A stretch of DNA of 23,267 bases, taken from contig CAJTYS010000054.1 of NCBI GenBank assembly GCA_910583765.1, positions 1 to 23,267 on the forward strand, given 5' to 3'. The DNA comes from an uncultured Eubacteriales bacterium. Its GTDB lineage: Bacteria; Bacillota; Clostridia; Peptostreptococcales; Anaerovoracaceae. Of the stretch, positions 1-7,788 are shown piece by piece. Below the pieces are notes generated by a model. That model ran no database searches. It worked only from the letters and a program-made list of their open reading frames with translations, and was not told the DNA's origin. The position numbers and the translations under genes are program-made. Every line of letters starts with the position of its first letter. Within the stretch, counting starts at the first letter, position 1.

Positions 1-92
1 GGCACTCCTTCACGGATCAGCCTGTTCGTCTTCGGGTCCAGTTTTACTTCGTTAGTGTCCGGAACCTGTTTGATGCATACCACTATTTTCAT
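1..92 (-). CDS. etfB: Electron transfer flavoprotein subunit beta, N-terminal fragment (runs off left edge)
   Basis: Only the first 30 codons are in the window; the gene continues beyond base 1. The translation begins MKIVVCIKQVPDTNEVKLDP, the characteristic start of clostridial EtfB. An ATG at 92 follows a GGGAGAG ribosome binding site. EtfB pairs with EtfA to take electrons from acyl-CoA dehydrogenase FAD; in Clostridia the Bcd-EtfAB complex often bifurcates electrons between crotonyl-CoA and ferredoxin. It lies 25 bp after the acyl-CoA dehydrogenase stop on the same strand, so the two are almost certainly cotranscribed. Family identity is seen directly in the sequence; bifurcation is inferred from the family. 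Confidence 0.9.
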   Translation of the reverse strand, partial: MKIVVCIKQVPDTNEVKLDPKTNRLIREGV

Positions 93-117
93 TGCTTTTT
101 TCTCTCCCTTCGCTTTC

Positions 118-1266
118 CTACACGATCTTCATGGATCCTGAAATTACCATCTTCATAACTTCCGAAGTTCCTTCGTAGATCTCTGTGATCTTTGCGTCTC
201 TCAGAGCCCGTTCTACTGGATATTCTCTGCAGTAGCCGTAGCCGCCCATCAACTGTACGCATTCTCTGCATACTTCATTTGCTACGCTTGATGCGAACAG
301 CTTCGCCATCGCAGCGGCTGGTCCATAGTTTTCGCCATTGTCCTTTGTCACAGCGGCTCTGTATGTGAGCAGTCTCGCTGCGTCGATCTTTGTCTGCATG
401 TCAGCTGCTTTGAACTGAGTTGTCTGGAATTTGGCGATTGGTTTTCCAAACTGTTTACGTTCCTTGACATATTTCAATGCTTCTTCCAGAGCGCCCTGGG
501 CGATTCCTACTGACTGAGCGGCGATTCCAATACGTCCGCCGTCCAGCGCTTTCATGGCGATCTTGAAGCCCTGTCCTTCTTTTCCAAGGCGGTTAGCCGC
601 AGGCACGCGAACGTTTTCATATGCTACTTCACAGTTGGAAGCCGCACGGATACCCATTCTGCGGATGTTTTCCCCTACAGTCACGCCTGGCATGTCTCTT
701 TCTACCACGAATGCGGAGATACCCTTTGTTCCTTTGCTCTTGTCAGTCATGGCAAACACTACGAATGTATCAGCAAATCCGGAGTTTGTGGTGAAAATCT
801 TTGTTCCGTTGATCACGTATTCATCGTTGGCTTCGTCATATGCGGCCTTTGTCTGCTGTCCCGCGGCATCGGATCCCGCGTTCGGCTCTGTCAGTCCGAA
901 GCATCCTGTCTTGCTTCCGTCAACCAGCGGTCTTAAGAACTTCTGCTTCTGTTCTTCTGTTCCAAAGCTATCGATGCAGGAGCAGCACAGGGATGTATGT
1001 ACGGAAATGGTGATTCCAGTACTTGCGTCTGCTTTGGAGATTTCCTCCATGCACAGCACATAGCTCAGATAGTCGCCGCCAACTCCGCCGTATTCTTTGG
1101 AGTACGGGATTCCCATGAGGCCGTATTTGTGCATTTTCGCCAGCAGGTCCTGGTTGAACACTTCTGTTTCGTCCATTTCTTCTGCCAGCGGCTTCACTTC
1201 GTTTTCAGCGAATCTGCGGTACATTTCCTGCTGCAGCAGATGCGTCTTTGATAGTTTAAAGTCCAT
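118..1266 (-). CDS. bcd: Acyl-CoA dehydrogenase, short-chain (butyryl-CoA dehydrogenase-like)
   Basis: This 382-residue protein has the normal length and full-length architecture of short-chain acyl-CoA dehydrogenases: a helical N-terminal domain, a central beta domain with the FAD-binding stretch CFGLTEPNAGSDA, and a C-terminal helical domain. The catalytic base is visible as Glu365 in IYEGTSEV. The expected reaction is reduction of crotonyl-CoA to butyryl-CoA, or the reverse oxidation, with electrons exchanged with ETF in the cytoplasm. The ATG at 1266 is preceded by GGGAGG. A sigma-70-type promoter lies just upstream, and etfB follows 25 bp downstream. Butyryl-CoA as substrate is inferred from the neighbouring crotonase and CoA-transferase; other short acyl-CoAs are possible. 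Confidence 0.9.
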   Translation of the reverse strand: MDFKLSKTHLLQQEMYRRFAENEVKPLAEEMDETEVFNQDLLAKMHKYGLMGIPYSKEYGGVGGDYLSYVLCMEEISKADASTGITISVHTSLCCSCIDSFGTEEQKQKFLRPLVDGSKTGCFGLTEPNAGSDAAGQQTKAAYDEANDEYVINGTKIFTTNSGFADTFVVFAMTDKSKGTKGISAFVVERDMPGVTVGENIRRMGIRAASNCEVAYENVRVPAANRLGKEGQGFKIAMKALDGGRIGIAAQSVGIAQGALEEALKYVKERKQFGKPIAKFQTTQFKAADMQTKIDAARLLTYRAAVTKDNGENYGPAAAMAKLFASSVANEVCRECVQLMGGYGYCREYPVERALRDAKITEIYEGTSEVMKMVISGSMKIV

Positions 1267-1321
1267 TCTTTATCCTCCCAAACTTTCCATTTAGATTTTG
1301 CTTAGCTTACAAGTCTATTTC

Positions 1322-1350
1322 ATTCTAGGGCACAATCTACTTTATGTCAA
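1322..1350 (-). promoter_or_regulatory. Sigma-70-type promoter for bcd-etf
   Basis: Read on the minus strand, TTGACA and TAGAAT are separated by exactly 17 bases. The -10 box ends 55 bases before the acyl-CoA dehydrogenase ATG. This gives bcd-etf its own start site, separate from the alcohol dehydrogenase upstream. Confidence 0.7.
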
Positions 1351-1386
1351 GCAACATCGCCCCTACGTATTTTGTATACTTCTGGT

Positions 1387-2538
1387 TTAGTCCCAGAGAC
1401 CTTTGTACAGTTCCTGCAGCTTTTCTTCGCTCGGCACGTTTTTACAGTTTCCAGGGCTGCCGCTTGCCAGTCCGTCCTTAGCCATCTTAGGGATCTGCGC
1501 AAAGAATTCGTCCTTATCAATGCCAAAGTCAGCAGGGCTCTGGATCTTCAGGGTATCCAGCAGTTTGTTGGTTTCTGCCACGAACGCGTCCGCTCCGTCT
1601 TTTACGGAATCTCCTTCGTATACGCCAATGGCCTTTGACAGTTCAAACAATTCTGTTTCCGCGCCTTCTCTGATGTATGGCAGGCAAACCTTCAGCAGCA
1701 TGGCGTTGGACAGTCCATGAGGAACGTGGAACAGCGCGCCAATCGGTCTGCTCATTCCGTGGATAACGGTTACGGAAGCGTTGCTGAACGCGATGCCTGC
1801 TTCTAAAGAAGCCTCGGCCATTTCCCGACGGCTGTCTACGTTTGATCCGTCTTTATATACGACTTCCAGGTGCTGATAAATCTTTTTGATAGCTTCCAGG
1901 GAGTAGAGTTTGCTCATTGGGAAAGCTTTTTTGGATGTATAGCTTTCCAGTGCGTGACACAGCGCGTCCACACCAGTGTTGGCTGTTACCGCAGGCGGCG
2001 CCGTCATAGTGAACACCGGGTCGATCACTGCCAGGGAAGCCAGCAGTTTCACATCGGACAGCAGCATTTTCACGCCGGAATCCGTGTTCGTGATAATGGA
2101 TACTCTGGTTGCTTCAGAGCCTGTTCCAGCTGTTGTTGGGATGGCTACGATAGGCGGCAGGTCTTTTTCGATCTTCTTGCCCATGTAATCACAGATGCTT
2201 CCGCCATTGGCCACTACCGCGCCGATAGCTTTCGCGGAATCCATCGGGCTTCCTCCACCGATACCGATGAGAAAATCGCAATTGTTTTCTTTATAGATCT
2301 CGATTCCCTTGTCAATCATTGAGTGGGAAGGCTCCGCGTTGATTCCGGAATAGATCGTGTAGGCGATGCCCGCGGCGTCCAGCTCAGTTGTCAGCTTCTC
2401 AACATTGCCCAGTTTCACCATCATGTCATCTGTGACGATCAGGGCCTTTTTACCGAAATCTTTCATGTAATCCATGCTTGCTTTCAGCGCTTCATCTCCC
2501 GTTACAATAAATTTGGGAACAAAAAATACGTTTGCCAT
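1387..2538 (-). CDS. Iron-containing (group III) alcohol dehydrogenase
   Basis: This 383-residue cytoplasmic enzyme belongs to the Fe-ADH family (YiaY, FucO, 4-hydroxybutyrate and 1,3-propanediol dehydrogenases). The nucleotide-binding loop GGGSPMD is at residues 94-100. The four metal ligands are recognisable as Asp191, His195, His260 and His274 in DALCH, VIHG and HVPHG. It reduces an aldehyde with NAD(P)H or runs in reverse. GGAGG precedes the ATG at 2538. It has its own promoter with an adjacent Rex-like operator, suggesting a role in disposing of excess NADH. The bcd promoter follows its stop codon, so it may be largely monocistronic. The substrate is not determinable from sequence. Confidence 0.88.
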   Translation of the reverse strand: MANVFFVPKFIVTGDEALKASMDYMKDFGKKALIVTDDMMVKLGNVEKLTTELDAAGIAYTIYSGINAEPSHSMIDKGIEIYKENNCDFLIGIGGGSPMDSAKAIGAVVANGGSICDYMGKKIEKDLPPIVAIPTTAGTGSEATRVSIITNTDSGVKMLLSDVKLLASLAVIDPVFTMTAPPAVTANTGVDALCHALESYTSKKAFPMSKLYSLEAIKKIYQHLEVVYKDGSNVDSRREMAEASLEAGIAFSNASVTVIHGMSRPIGALFHVPHGLSNAMLLKVCLPYIREGAETELFELSKAIGVYEGDSVKDGADAFVAETNKLLDTLKIQSPADFGIDKDEFFAQIPKMAKDGLASGSPGNCKNVPSEEKLQELYKGLWD

Positions 2539-2589
2539 TTTAGTTTTCCTCCATAAAATGTTTTCAAAAAAGTTCCAATCATAGTTTCC

Positions 2590-2606
2590 GGGTTTTTACG
2601 AAACCC
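2590..2606 (-). repeat. Inverted repeat at the predicted 5' end of the alcohol dehydrogenase mRNA
   Basis: GGGTTT and AAACCC flank a 5-base loop. On the minus strand it begins about 7 bases after the -10 box, where transcription should start. It could be a 5' stem-loop that stabilises the transcript, or an operator. Six base pairs is short, so chance is possible. Confidence 0.4.
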
Positions 2607-2612
2607 AAGTTA

Positions 2613-2641
2613 AACATAGCATAGCCCCTGCCCTTTTGCAA
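2613..2641 (-). promoter_or_regulatory. Sigma-70-type promoter for the iron alcohol dehydrogenase
   Basis: On the minus strand TTGCAA and TATGTT are separated by 17 bases. The -10 box ends 74 bases upstream of the ATG at 2538. The Rex-like site lies 8 bases beyond the -35 box. Confidence 0.6.
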
Positions 2642-2648
2642 CCCCTTT

Positions 2649-2666
2649 TTGTTAACTCATTCACAA
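2649..2666. promoter_or_regulatory. Rex-like redox operator
   Basis: The site TTGTTAACTCATTCACAA matches the Rex consensus TTGTTAA-N4-TTAACAA with one mismatch, in the right half. Rex is the NADH/NAD+-responsive repressor controlling fermentative alcohol dehydrogenase and butyrate genes in many Firmicutes. The site is 8 bases upstream of the -35 of the alcohol dehydrogenase promoter. No rex gene is in the window. Confidence 0.65.
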
Positions 2667-2870
2667 AACATTTTTTTCATCGTTTTTTCATGTGGCGATT
2701 CCCTTTAATCCTTGAAATTTCATGATTTTGCAGGAAAACCCCCATAGGGTGTGGCGCCTATTTTTATCCAATTTTTTCTATTGTTTCCCTTATAAATTAT
2801 ACTTAATTCTGTATACATTATTCATGGGCAAAAAAAACGCAAAACTCCTTGATAAATCCTTGACTATCGA

Positions 2871-2899
2871 TTGACAAACCTGAAACTGCGTACTAATAT
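2871..2899 (+). promoter_or_regulatory. Sigma-70 promoter for the crotonase/CoA-transferase operon
   Basis: TTGACA and TAATAT are separated by exactly 17 bases. The -10 box ends 55 bases before the crotonase ATG. This is one of the best promoter matches in the window. Confidence 0.8.
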
Positions 2900-2954
2900 G
2901 AAAGTAAGTTATTGTTTTTAAATGGTTCTATAAAAACAGAAAGGACTAGGAGAG

Positions 2955-3731
2955 ATGTTTGAGACTTTAAAGTATGAAGTAAAAGACGGTATTGCTTATG
3001 TAACGGTCAATCGGCCAAAATCTTTGAACGCGCTTTCAAAGGAAGTTCTGGACGAACTGCACGACGCGTTTGAAAAAGTGAACAATGACCCTGAGGTGCA
3101 GATCGCGATCCTCACTGGAGAAGGCAGAGCTTTCGTAGCTGGCGCTGACATCGCGCAGATGGTGGATCTGACTGGTATCGAAGGTCAGGAAATGATGAAG
3201 CAGGGCGCGCGCGTCATGAACTACATAGAGTCCATCGACAAGCCTGTCATCGCTGCTGTCAACGGTTTCGCGCTGGGCGGTGGCTGCGAGCTGGCAATGG
3301 CCTGCGACATTCGCGTGGCATCAGAAAAGGCACAGTTCGGACAGCCGGAAGTAAATCTGGGAATCATCCCTGGATTCGGCGGAACACAGAGACTGCCTAG
3401 ACTGGTAGGAAAAGGCATGGGCAAGTACATGATCATGACTGCTGACTACATCAAGGCTGACGAAGCTCTCAGAGTTGGTCTGGTTGAAAAGGTCGTTGCT
3501 CCAGAAGAACTGATCCCTGCTTGCGAAGAGATCGCGAGAAAGATCATGTCCAAGGCTCCAATCGCCATCAAAGCCGCTAAGATCGCTGTGAACAACGGCA
3601 TCATGCTGGATGTGCCTACCGGCGTTGCTCTGGAAGGCGAAGCCTGCGGCGCTCCGTTCTGCTCAGAAGACAGGATTGAAGGCATGAAGGCGTTCCTCGA
3701 AAAGAGAGAAGCAAAATTCAACAATAAATAA
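2955..3731 (+). CDS. crt: Enoyl-CoA hydratase / crotonase (3-hydroxybutyryl-CoA dehydratase)
   Basis: This 258-residue crotonase-fold protein has the usual length of clostridial Crt. The two catalytic glutamates are present: Glu112 in NGFALGGGCELAMACD and Glu132 in GQPEVNLGIIPGFGGTQRL. The oxyanion-hole regions are FVAGAD (near 60-65) and the triple glycine at 108-110. It interconverts 3-hydroxybutyryl-CoA and crotonyl-CoA in the cytoplasm. An AGGAG motif sits close before the ATG. The CoA-transferase follows 20 bp downstream in the same operon. Crotonyl-CoA would then be reduced by the Bcd-Etf enzymes encoded divergently. No thiolase or 3-hydroxybutyryl-CoA dehydrogenase is in the window. 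Confidence 0.9.
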   Translation: MFETLKYEVKDGIAYVTVNRPKSLNALSKEVLDELHDAFEKVNNDPEVQIAILTGEGRAFVAGADIAQMVDLTGIEGQEMMKQGARVMNYIESIDKPVIAAVNGFALGGGCELAMACDIRVASEKAQFGQPEVNLGIIPGFGGTQRLPRLVGKGMGKYMIMTADYIKADEALRVGLVEKVVAPEELIPACEEIARKIMSKAPIAIKAAKIAVNNGIMLDVPTGVALEGEACGAPFCSEDRIEGMKAFLEKREAKFNNK

Positions 3732-3751
3732 ACTACCCGGAGGTTGTCACA

Positions 3752-5302
3752 ATGAATAAGAAAATAATTACCGCCGCGGAAGCCGCCGCATTGGTAAAAA
3801 ACGGTGATACCATCGCTACCAGCGGTTTCGTAGGAAGCGGTTGTCCGGAAGCTCTTACCAGGGCGCTGGAAAAGAGATTCCTGGAGACTGGCGAACCAAA
3901 GGATCTGTTTTACTTTTACGCTGCCGCACAGGGAAACGCTGACGGCCGCGGCGCAGATCATTTTGCCCACAAAGGCATGACAAAGAGAGTTGTCGCCGGA
4001 CACTACAACACCGCTCCTACTCTGGGCAAATGCATTTTGAGCAATGAAATGGAAGGCTACAATCTCCCTCAGGGAACGTTATCCCAGCTCTGCCGCGACA
4101 TTGCGGCCCACAAGCCGGGAACCATTACCCATGTAGGGCTCAACACCTTCGTTGACCCAAGAAACCAGGGCGGCAAGCTGAACGATATCACCACGGAAGA
4201 CATCGTTGAGGTGGTTGACATCCTTGGCGAAGAAAAGCTGCTTTACAAGGCTTTCCCGATCGATATCGTGTTCATCAGAGGCACTTACGCCGATGAGCTG
4301 GGCAACGTAACAGTTCAGAAGGAAGTCTGCACTTCGGAAGTCACGGCTCTGGCACAGGCTGCCAAGAACAGCGGCGGTATCGTCATCGTTCAGGTGGAAA
4401 AGATCGTCAAGGCCGGAACTCTGGATCCGAGACTTGTGAAAGTACCTCGAATCTATGTGGACGCGCTGGTCATCACCGAAGATCCAATCGATCATCAGCA
4501 GTCCTTTGACCATGATTTTGATCCTGCTGTGTGCGGCGATATCCAAGTCCCTGTTACCAGCCTGGAGGCCCCTCCTCTTTCACCAAAGAAAGTGATCGGC
4601 CGCCGTGCTGCTATGGAACTGGAAAAAGACACGGTAGTGAACCTGGGTATCGGTATCCCTGAATACATTTCGGCGGTAGCCAATGAGGAAGGAATCGGCG
4701 ACTGGATGACCCTGACTGTTGAAGCAGGGCCGATCGGCGGCGTGCCTTGCGGCGGCTCCCAGTTCGGTGCGGCTGTAAATCCGGAATGCATCCTGACACA
4801 GCACGAACAGTTCGACTTTTACGATGGCGGCGGTGTTGACCTGGCGTTCTTGGGCCTTGCGCAGGCTGATGAAAAGGGCAACATCAATGTAAGCAAATTT
4901 GGACCTAGAATCGCTGGATGCGGTGGTTTCATTAACATCACCCAGAATGCGAAAAAAGTTTTCTACTGCGGAACTTTCACTGCGGGCGGCCTGAAAATGG
5001 AAATCAAAGACGGCCACATCAAGGTATTGCAGGAAGGTAAATCCAAGAAATTCATTAAGGCAGTAGAGCAAGTCACATTCAGCGGCGAATACGCTGTGAA
5101 GACCAATCAGCCAGTTATGTACATCACAGAACGGTGCGTGTTTGAGCTTCGTCCTGATGGCGTATATCTCACTGAGATCGCTCCTGGCATTGATCTGCAA
5201 AAGGACATCTTGGATCTGATGGAATTTGAACCAAAGATGGATGGCGAACCAAAGCTGATGGATGCGCGCATCTTTAAAGATGAATTGATGGGTCTGAAAT
5301 AA
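3752..5302 (+). CDS. Acyl-CoA:acetate/propionate CoA-transferase, YdiF/Pct type (class I)
   Basis: This 516-residue single-chain CoA-transferase has fused alpha-like (about 1-270) and beta-like (about 280-516) halves, as in propionate CoA-transferase and E. coli YdiF. The nucleophilic glutamate that forms the glutamyl-CoA intermediate is Glu324 in LTVEAGPIGG. It transfers CoA between acyl-CoAs and free acids, for example butyryl-CoA plus acetate, in the cytoplasm. A GGAGG ribosome binding site sits 8 bases before the ATG. It is the second gene after crotonase and is followed by a strong terminator. The acid substrates are inferred; propionate, acetate, butyrate, lactate or a hydroxyacid are all possible. 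Confidence 0.88.
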   Translation: MNKKIITAAEAAALVKNGDTIATSGFVGSGCPEALTRALEKRFLETGEPKDLFYFYAAAQGNADGRGADHFAHKGMTKRVVAGHYNTAPTLGKCILSNEMEGYNLPQGTLSQLCRDIAAHKPGTITHVGLNTFVDPRNQGGKLNDITTEDIVEVVDILGEEKLLYKAFPIDIVFIRGTYADELGNVTVQKEVCTSEVTALAQAAKNSGGIVIVQVEKIVKAGTLDPRLVKVPRIYVDALVITEDPIDHQQSFDHDFDPAVCGDIQVPVTSLEAPPLSPKKVIGRRAAMELEKDTVVNLGIGIPEYISAVANEEGIGDWMTLTVEAGPIGGVPCGGSQFGAAVNPECILTQHEQFDFYDGGGVDLAFLGLAQADEKGNINVSKFGPRIAGCGGFINITQNAKKVFYCGTFTAGGLKMEIKDGHIKVLQEGKSKKFIKAVEQVTFSGEYAVKTNQPVMYITERCVFELRPDGVYLTEIAPGIDLQKDILDLMEFEPKMDGEPKLMDARIFKDELMGLK

Positions 5303-5324
5303 CAGCAGTATTTTAGAAGAAAAT

Positions 5325-5360
5325 AAACCCCGCAGCAGGATGTTCCTGCGTGCGGGGTTT
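5325..5360. terminator. Bidirectional hairpin terminator between convergent operons
   Basis: The arms AAACCCCGC and GCGGGGTTT enclose a second stem, GCAGGA/TCCTGC, with a three-base loop. It starts 22 bases after the CoA-transferase stop. On the plus strand GTTTG follows; on the minus strand an AT-rich stretch follows, so it may also end the operon arriving from the right. Confidence 0.85.
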
Positions 5361-5418
5361 GTTTGTGTGGAAACGATAATCAACTTACAATGGTGTTCAT
5401 TTTCAGCTGTAGTTTTGA

Positions 5419-5880
5419 TCACTTCCCATTTAATACTTGAACCCAATTTGATTTCACACGAAAGCGAAGCAGCACAGCCAACCGAAACCTAGGGTGCGCC
5501 TTCAGGTCCCAAAATTCCTTGTTGTCCTGTTTTTCCACTTCATTAAATATTTTTTTGATCACTTTTTTATTTTCTGCGTTGTAAGGAGATACATGCAATA
5601 AACAGGCTCCTCGAAAATACTTTCTGCTGTCGTTCAAGTATGTCGCAACTTTCGTAACAGGGTCGGCCACGGCCTCGATCACGCGAAAGGTGATCTTGTC
5701 ACCATTTTTAGGATACACATAGAAGATATATGAATGATCCTTGGAGCCAAGCACCACTGAAGGCTTTCCCTGCCCGCCTTTGTAATCATATCTTAACTTT
5801 TTGAACACTCTTTCCAATTCCTCTAGCAGATCTTCATAACTATATGCGATAAAATTTTTATATATTTTCGGACCCAACAT
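5419..5880 (-). CDS. Unrecognised 153-residue protein at the end of the GRE operon
   Basis: I do not recognise this family. The ATG at 5880 is chosen because GAAGGAG lies 6 bases upstream; an in-frame TTG at 5895 would place that motif inside the gene. The protein is soluble, with no signal peptide or membrane segment. It has an amphipathic N-terminal helix rich in Glu, Leu and Lys (near 14-30), a beta-rich middle, and a basic, Arg-rich C-terminus (near 125-145). No catalytic or metal-binding motif stands out. It begins 30 bases after the symporter stop on the same strand, so it is probably the last gene of the locus. A link to the pathway is inferred only from position. Confidence 0.6.
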   Translation of the reverse strand: MLGPKIYKNFIAYSYEDLLEELERVFKKLRYDYKGGQGKPSVVLGSKDHSYIFYVYPKNGDKITFRVIEAVADPVTKVATYLNDSRKYFRGACLLHVSPYNAENKKVIKKIFNEVEKQDNKEFWDLKAHPRFRLAVLLRFRVKSNWVQVLNGK

Positions 5881-5910
5881 AACAATCTCCTTCAACCGTA
5901 TTTCATTGAC

Positions 5911-7437
5911 TTAATTTCTAACTAACTCTCCAAAGCGCTTTTCGTGCAGCCTGTCCATATAATCTCTCTGCTGCGGAGTCGGTGGTTTGCCTATATAGCT
6001 TCCGATAATCATCGCAATCAGGCCAATCGGTAATGAAATACATATTGCTGAGGCTGTTGGTAATTCAATGACAGCGAAAATGTTTTTCAAAAGAACGATG
6101 ATGCCATAGCTCCCACATCCGAAGATGATCGCCAATCTTGCACCGAGAACATTCGCTCTCTTCCACCAGAGACCTCCAAGCATAGCCGGTACAAAACCTG
6201 CCAGCATGAACGATATGCCTTCGGTGTACATAAGCAACAGTAATTGAGGTGGCCACAATGCCCAAACATAGCACAGCACCCCAATGATCACAACAGCCCA
6301 TACACCGACTTTTACAATGGTAGTTTCCTTGATGTTCGGCTTTAGCGTTGGCAACAAGTCGTTAGCTAAGGCGGCAGAAGCTGCCAGTAAAAATGAGTCT
6401 ACAGAGGACATCATCGCCGCTACGATCACAGATACACATATCCCTCTTACTACAGCACTGTCAAAGGTTTCCTGTACCATGATAAAGAAAGCAAAGTCAG
6501 AATCCGCCAGTGGCGTGCTGTTAATTGGGAATAACAGCGCAACTGCGGCAGCTACCACCATGATGTACAAAATATGCGAAAAGAGATACAGAAGACCGTT
6601 AACAGGCAATAAGATCTGTGCTACTTTCATATTTTTTGCTGCTGTGATACGCATTACCACATGCGGCAGGCAGAATTGCGCACAGCCCCAGGTTACCATC
6701 ATGCCAATATACGAAGACGGTGACATCAGCATTTGTGTGAAGTTCGGGTCGCTCTTCCCTACTTCCGAGAACATTTCAAAAATTCCCATTCCATTTGAGA
6801 TCAGAATTCCAATCGGCAGGGCGAACATCAAGGCGGCCATGCCGATGCCCTGTATCACATCTGTTATGGTCACAGCCCACATCCCACCTAAAGCCACATA
6901 TAAAATGATGATTGGCGTAATGATGGAAATGGCAGGGATATAGTCTATTTTGAACAGATATTGCGCCGCTAAACCCGCTGCCTTAAACTGTGAGGCGATA
7001 TAAACGGTAAAGGCGATCAATACCACCAGAGCCGCCATGATATTAATCAGCTTGTCTTCGTATCTAACCTTGAAAAACTCCGGCGTTGTTTTAATGTTCA
7101 TGGCTCTCAGGAACGGTGCGACCAAAATTGCGCTGAACATCCAACCAAAGAGAACGGACAGTCCGGAACACAGATTATACGCAAGGCCCAGTTTATAGGT
7201 GGATCCGACTAAACCTACGAATGTGCCTGCGCTGGAATAAGCCGCAAACGCAGCAAATAAACTTACAAATATACCAAAACTTCTGTCTCCTACATAAAAG
7301 CTTTCGGCGTTTTTCGCAGTACGTCTATTCGCCCATAACCCTATGGCTATACAAGCCACAAAATAAACGATTGATATTGAAAGCTCTATAGGATTAATAT
7401 TGCCTTCCAGCAGATAAGTAGTTTGCACTTCCTTCAT
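5911..7437 (-). CDS. Sodium:solute symporter (SSS family), probable substrate importer of the GRE locus
   Basis: This 508-residue integral membrane protein has about 13 hydrophobic segments, the layout of the SSS family (PutP, PanF, ActP). The family signature near TM1-2 appears as GLWANRRTAKNAESFYVGDR. The Na2-site region in TM8 appears as VAAMMSSVDSFLLAASA. Transport is expected to be Na+-coupled import of a small organic acid or zwitterion. The ATG at 7437 has AAGGAGGTGA upstream and overlaps the stop of the preceding small membrane protein by 4 bp (ATGA), implying translational coupling. Its place after the GRE genes suggests it imports the GRE substrate, but the family does not reveal which solute. 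Confidence 0.88.
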   Translation of the reverse strand: MKEVQTTYLLEGNINPIELSISIVYFVACIAIGLWANRRTAKNAESFYVGDRSFGIFVSLFAAFAAYSSAGTFVGLVGSTYKLGLAYNLCSGLSVLFGWMFSAILVAPFLRAMNIKTTPEFFKVRYEDKLINIMAALVVLIAFTVYIASQFKAAGLAAQYLFKIDYIPAISIITPIIILYVALGGMWAVTITDVIQGIGMAALMFALPIGILISNGMGIFEMFSEVGKSDPNFTQMLMSPSSYIGMMVTWGCAQFCLPHVVMRITAAKNMKVAQILLPVNGLLYLFSHILYIMVVAAAVALLFPINSTPLADSDFAFFIMVQETFDSAVVRGICVSVIVAAMMSSVDSFLLAASAALANDLLPTLKPNIKETTIVKVGVWAVVIIGVLCYVWALWPPQLLLLMYTEGISFMLAGFVPAMLGGLWWKRANVLGARLAIIFGCGSYGIIVLLKNIFAVIELPTASAICISLPIGLIAMIIGSYIGKPPTPQQRDYMDRLHEKRFGELVRN

Positions 7438-7694
7438 GATTTGTCACCTCCTTTATCGTTCTTTTTGCCCAGCAGCCCTGTCTTTTTCAGCATTACCATA
7501 CCTGAAACAAATCCAATGATTGGAACCAGGAAATATTCCACGTAATGAATATAAACTTGAACACAAATTCCGCTGCTTTCCACGACTTTGTATGCCCATG
7601 GCCCATGAAGAACAATGAGCATAATGATAAATGACCATAATGTCACTACCTGGAACCGTGGCAATTTATAAAAGCCTTTGTTTTTGTTTTCCAT
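7434..7694 (-). CDS. Small two-helix membrane protein, putative symporter accessory subunit
   Basis: This 86-residue protein has two predicted membrane helices (about residues 17-38 and 51-70) and a charged Lys/Asp/Gly tail. GGAGG lies upstream of the ATG at 7694, and its stop overlaps the symporter start by 4 bp. SSS transporters are often encoded with a small membrane partner, such as YhdT with PanF or YjcH with ActP. Size, topology and coupling fit that pattern, although I cannot assign it to either family by sequence. The function as a subunit is inferred from context. Confidence 0.7.
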   Translation of the reverse strand: MENKNKGFYKLPRFQVVTLWSFIIMLIVLHGPWAYKVVESSGICVQVYIHYVEYFLVPIIGFVSGMVMLKKTGLLGKKNDKGGDKS

Positions 7695-7788
7695 TGTTTT
7701 CCTCCTTTAATCTTTGATTTCTGCTTCACTCATTTCGTGATTGGGCCTTTTTTCAATCTACTGAAAATTGGCATCACACAGCATGCCT

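Larger units (their letters stand above)
2539..2954. other. 416-bp divergent intergenic region between alcohol dehydrogenase and crotonase
   Basis: This AT-rich gap contains no credible coding frame. It holds, left to right, an inverted repeat, the alcohol dehydrogenase promoter, a Rex-like operator, and near the right end the crotonase promoter. Between about 2670 and 2860 I see only AT-rich sequence with homopolymer runs and no convincing RNA structure. Confidence 0.75.

Noticed and set aside
554..1063. Long plus-strand open frame opposite the acyl-CoA dehydrogenase
   Set aside because: Antisense shadow of a well-conserved gene; no ribosome binding site or recognisable protein.
1..5302. 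Gamma-butyrobetaine/carnitine-to-trimethylamine type cluster (acyl-CoA dehydrogenase, crotonase, CoA-transferase together)
   Set aside because: There is no BCCT betaine transporter or further marker gene; the proteins look like ordinary butyrate enzymes (Bcd, Crt, YdiF-type).
7695..7788. Possible small hairpin (TTTTCA/TGAAAA) between GRE and the small membrane protein genes as a terminator
   Set aside because: Six weak A-T-rich pairs only; more likely a simple intercistronic gap in the operon.
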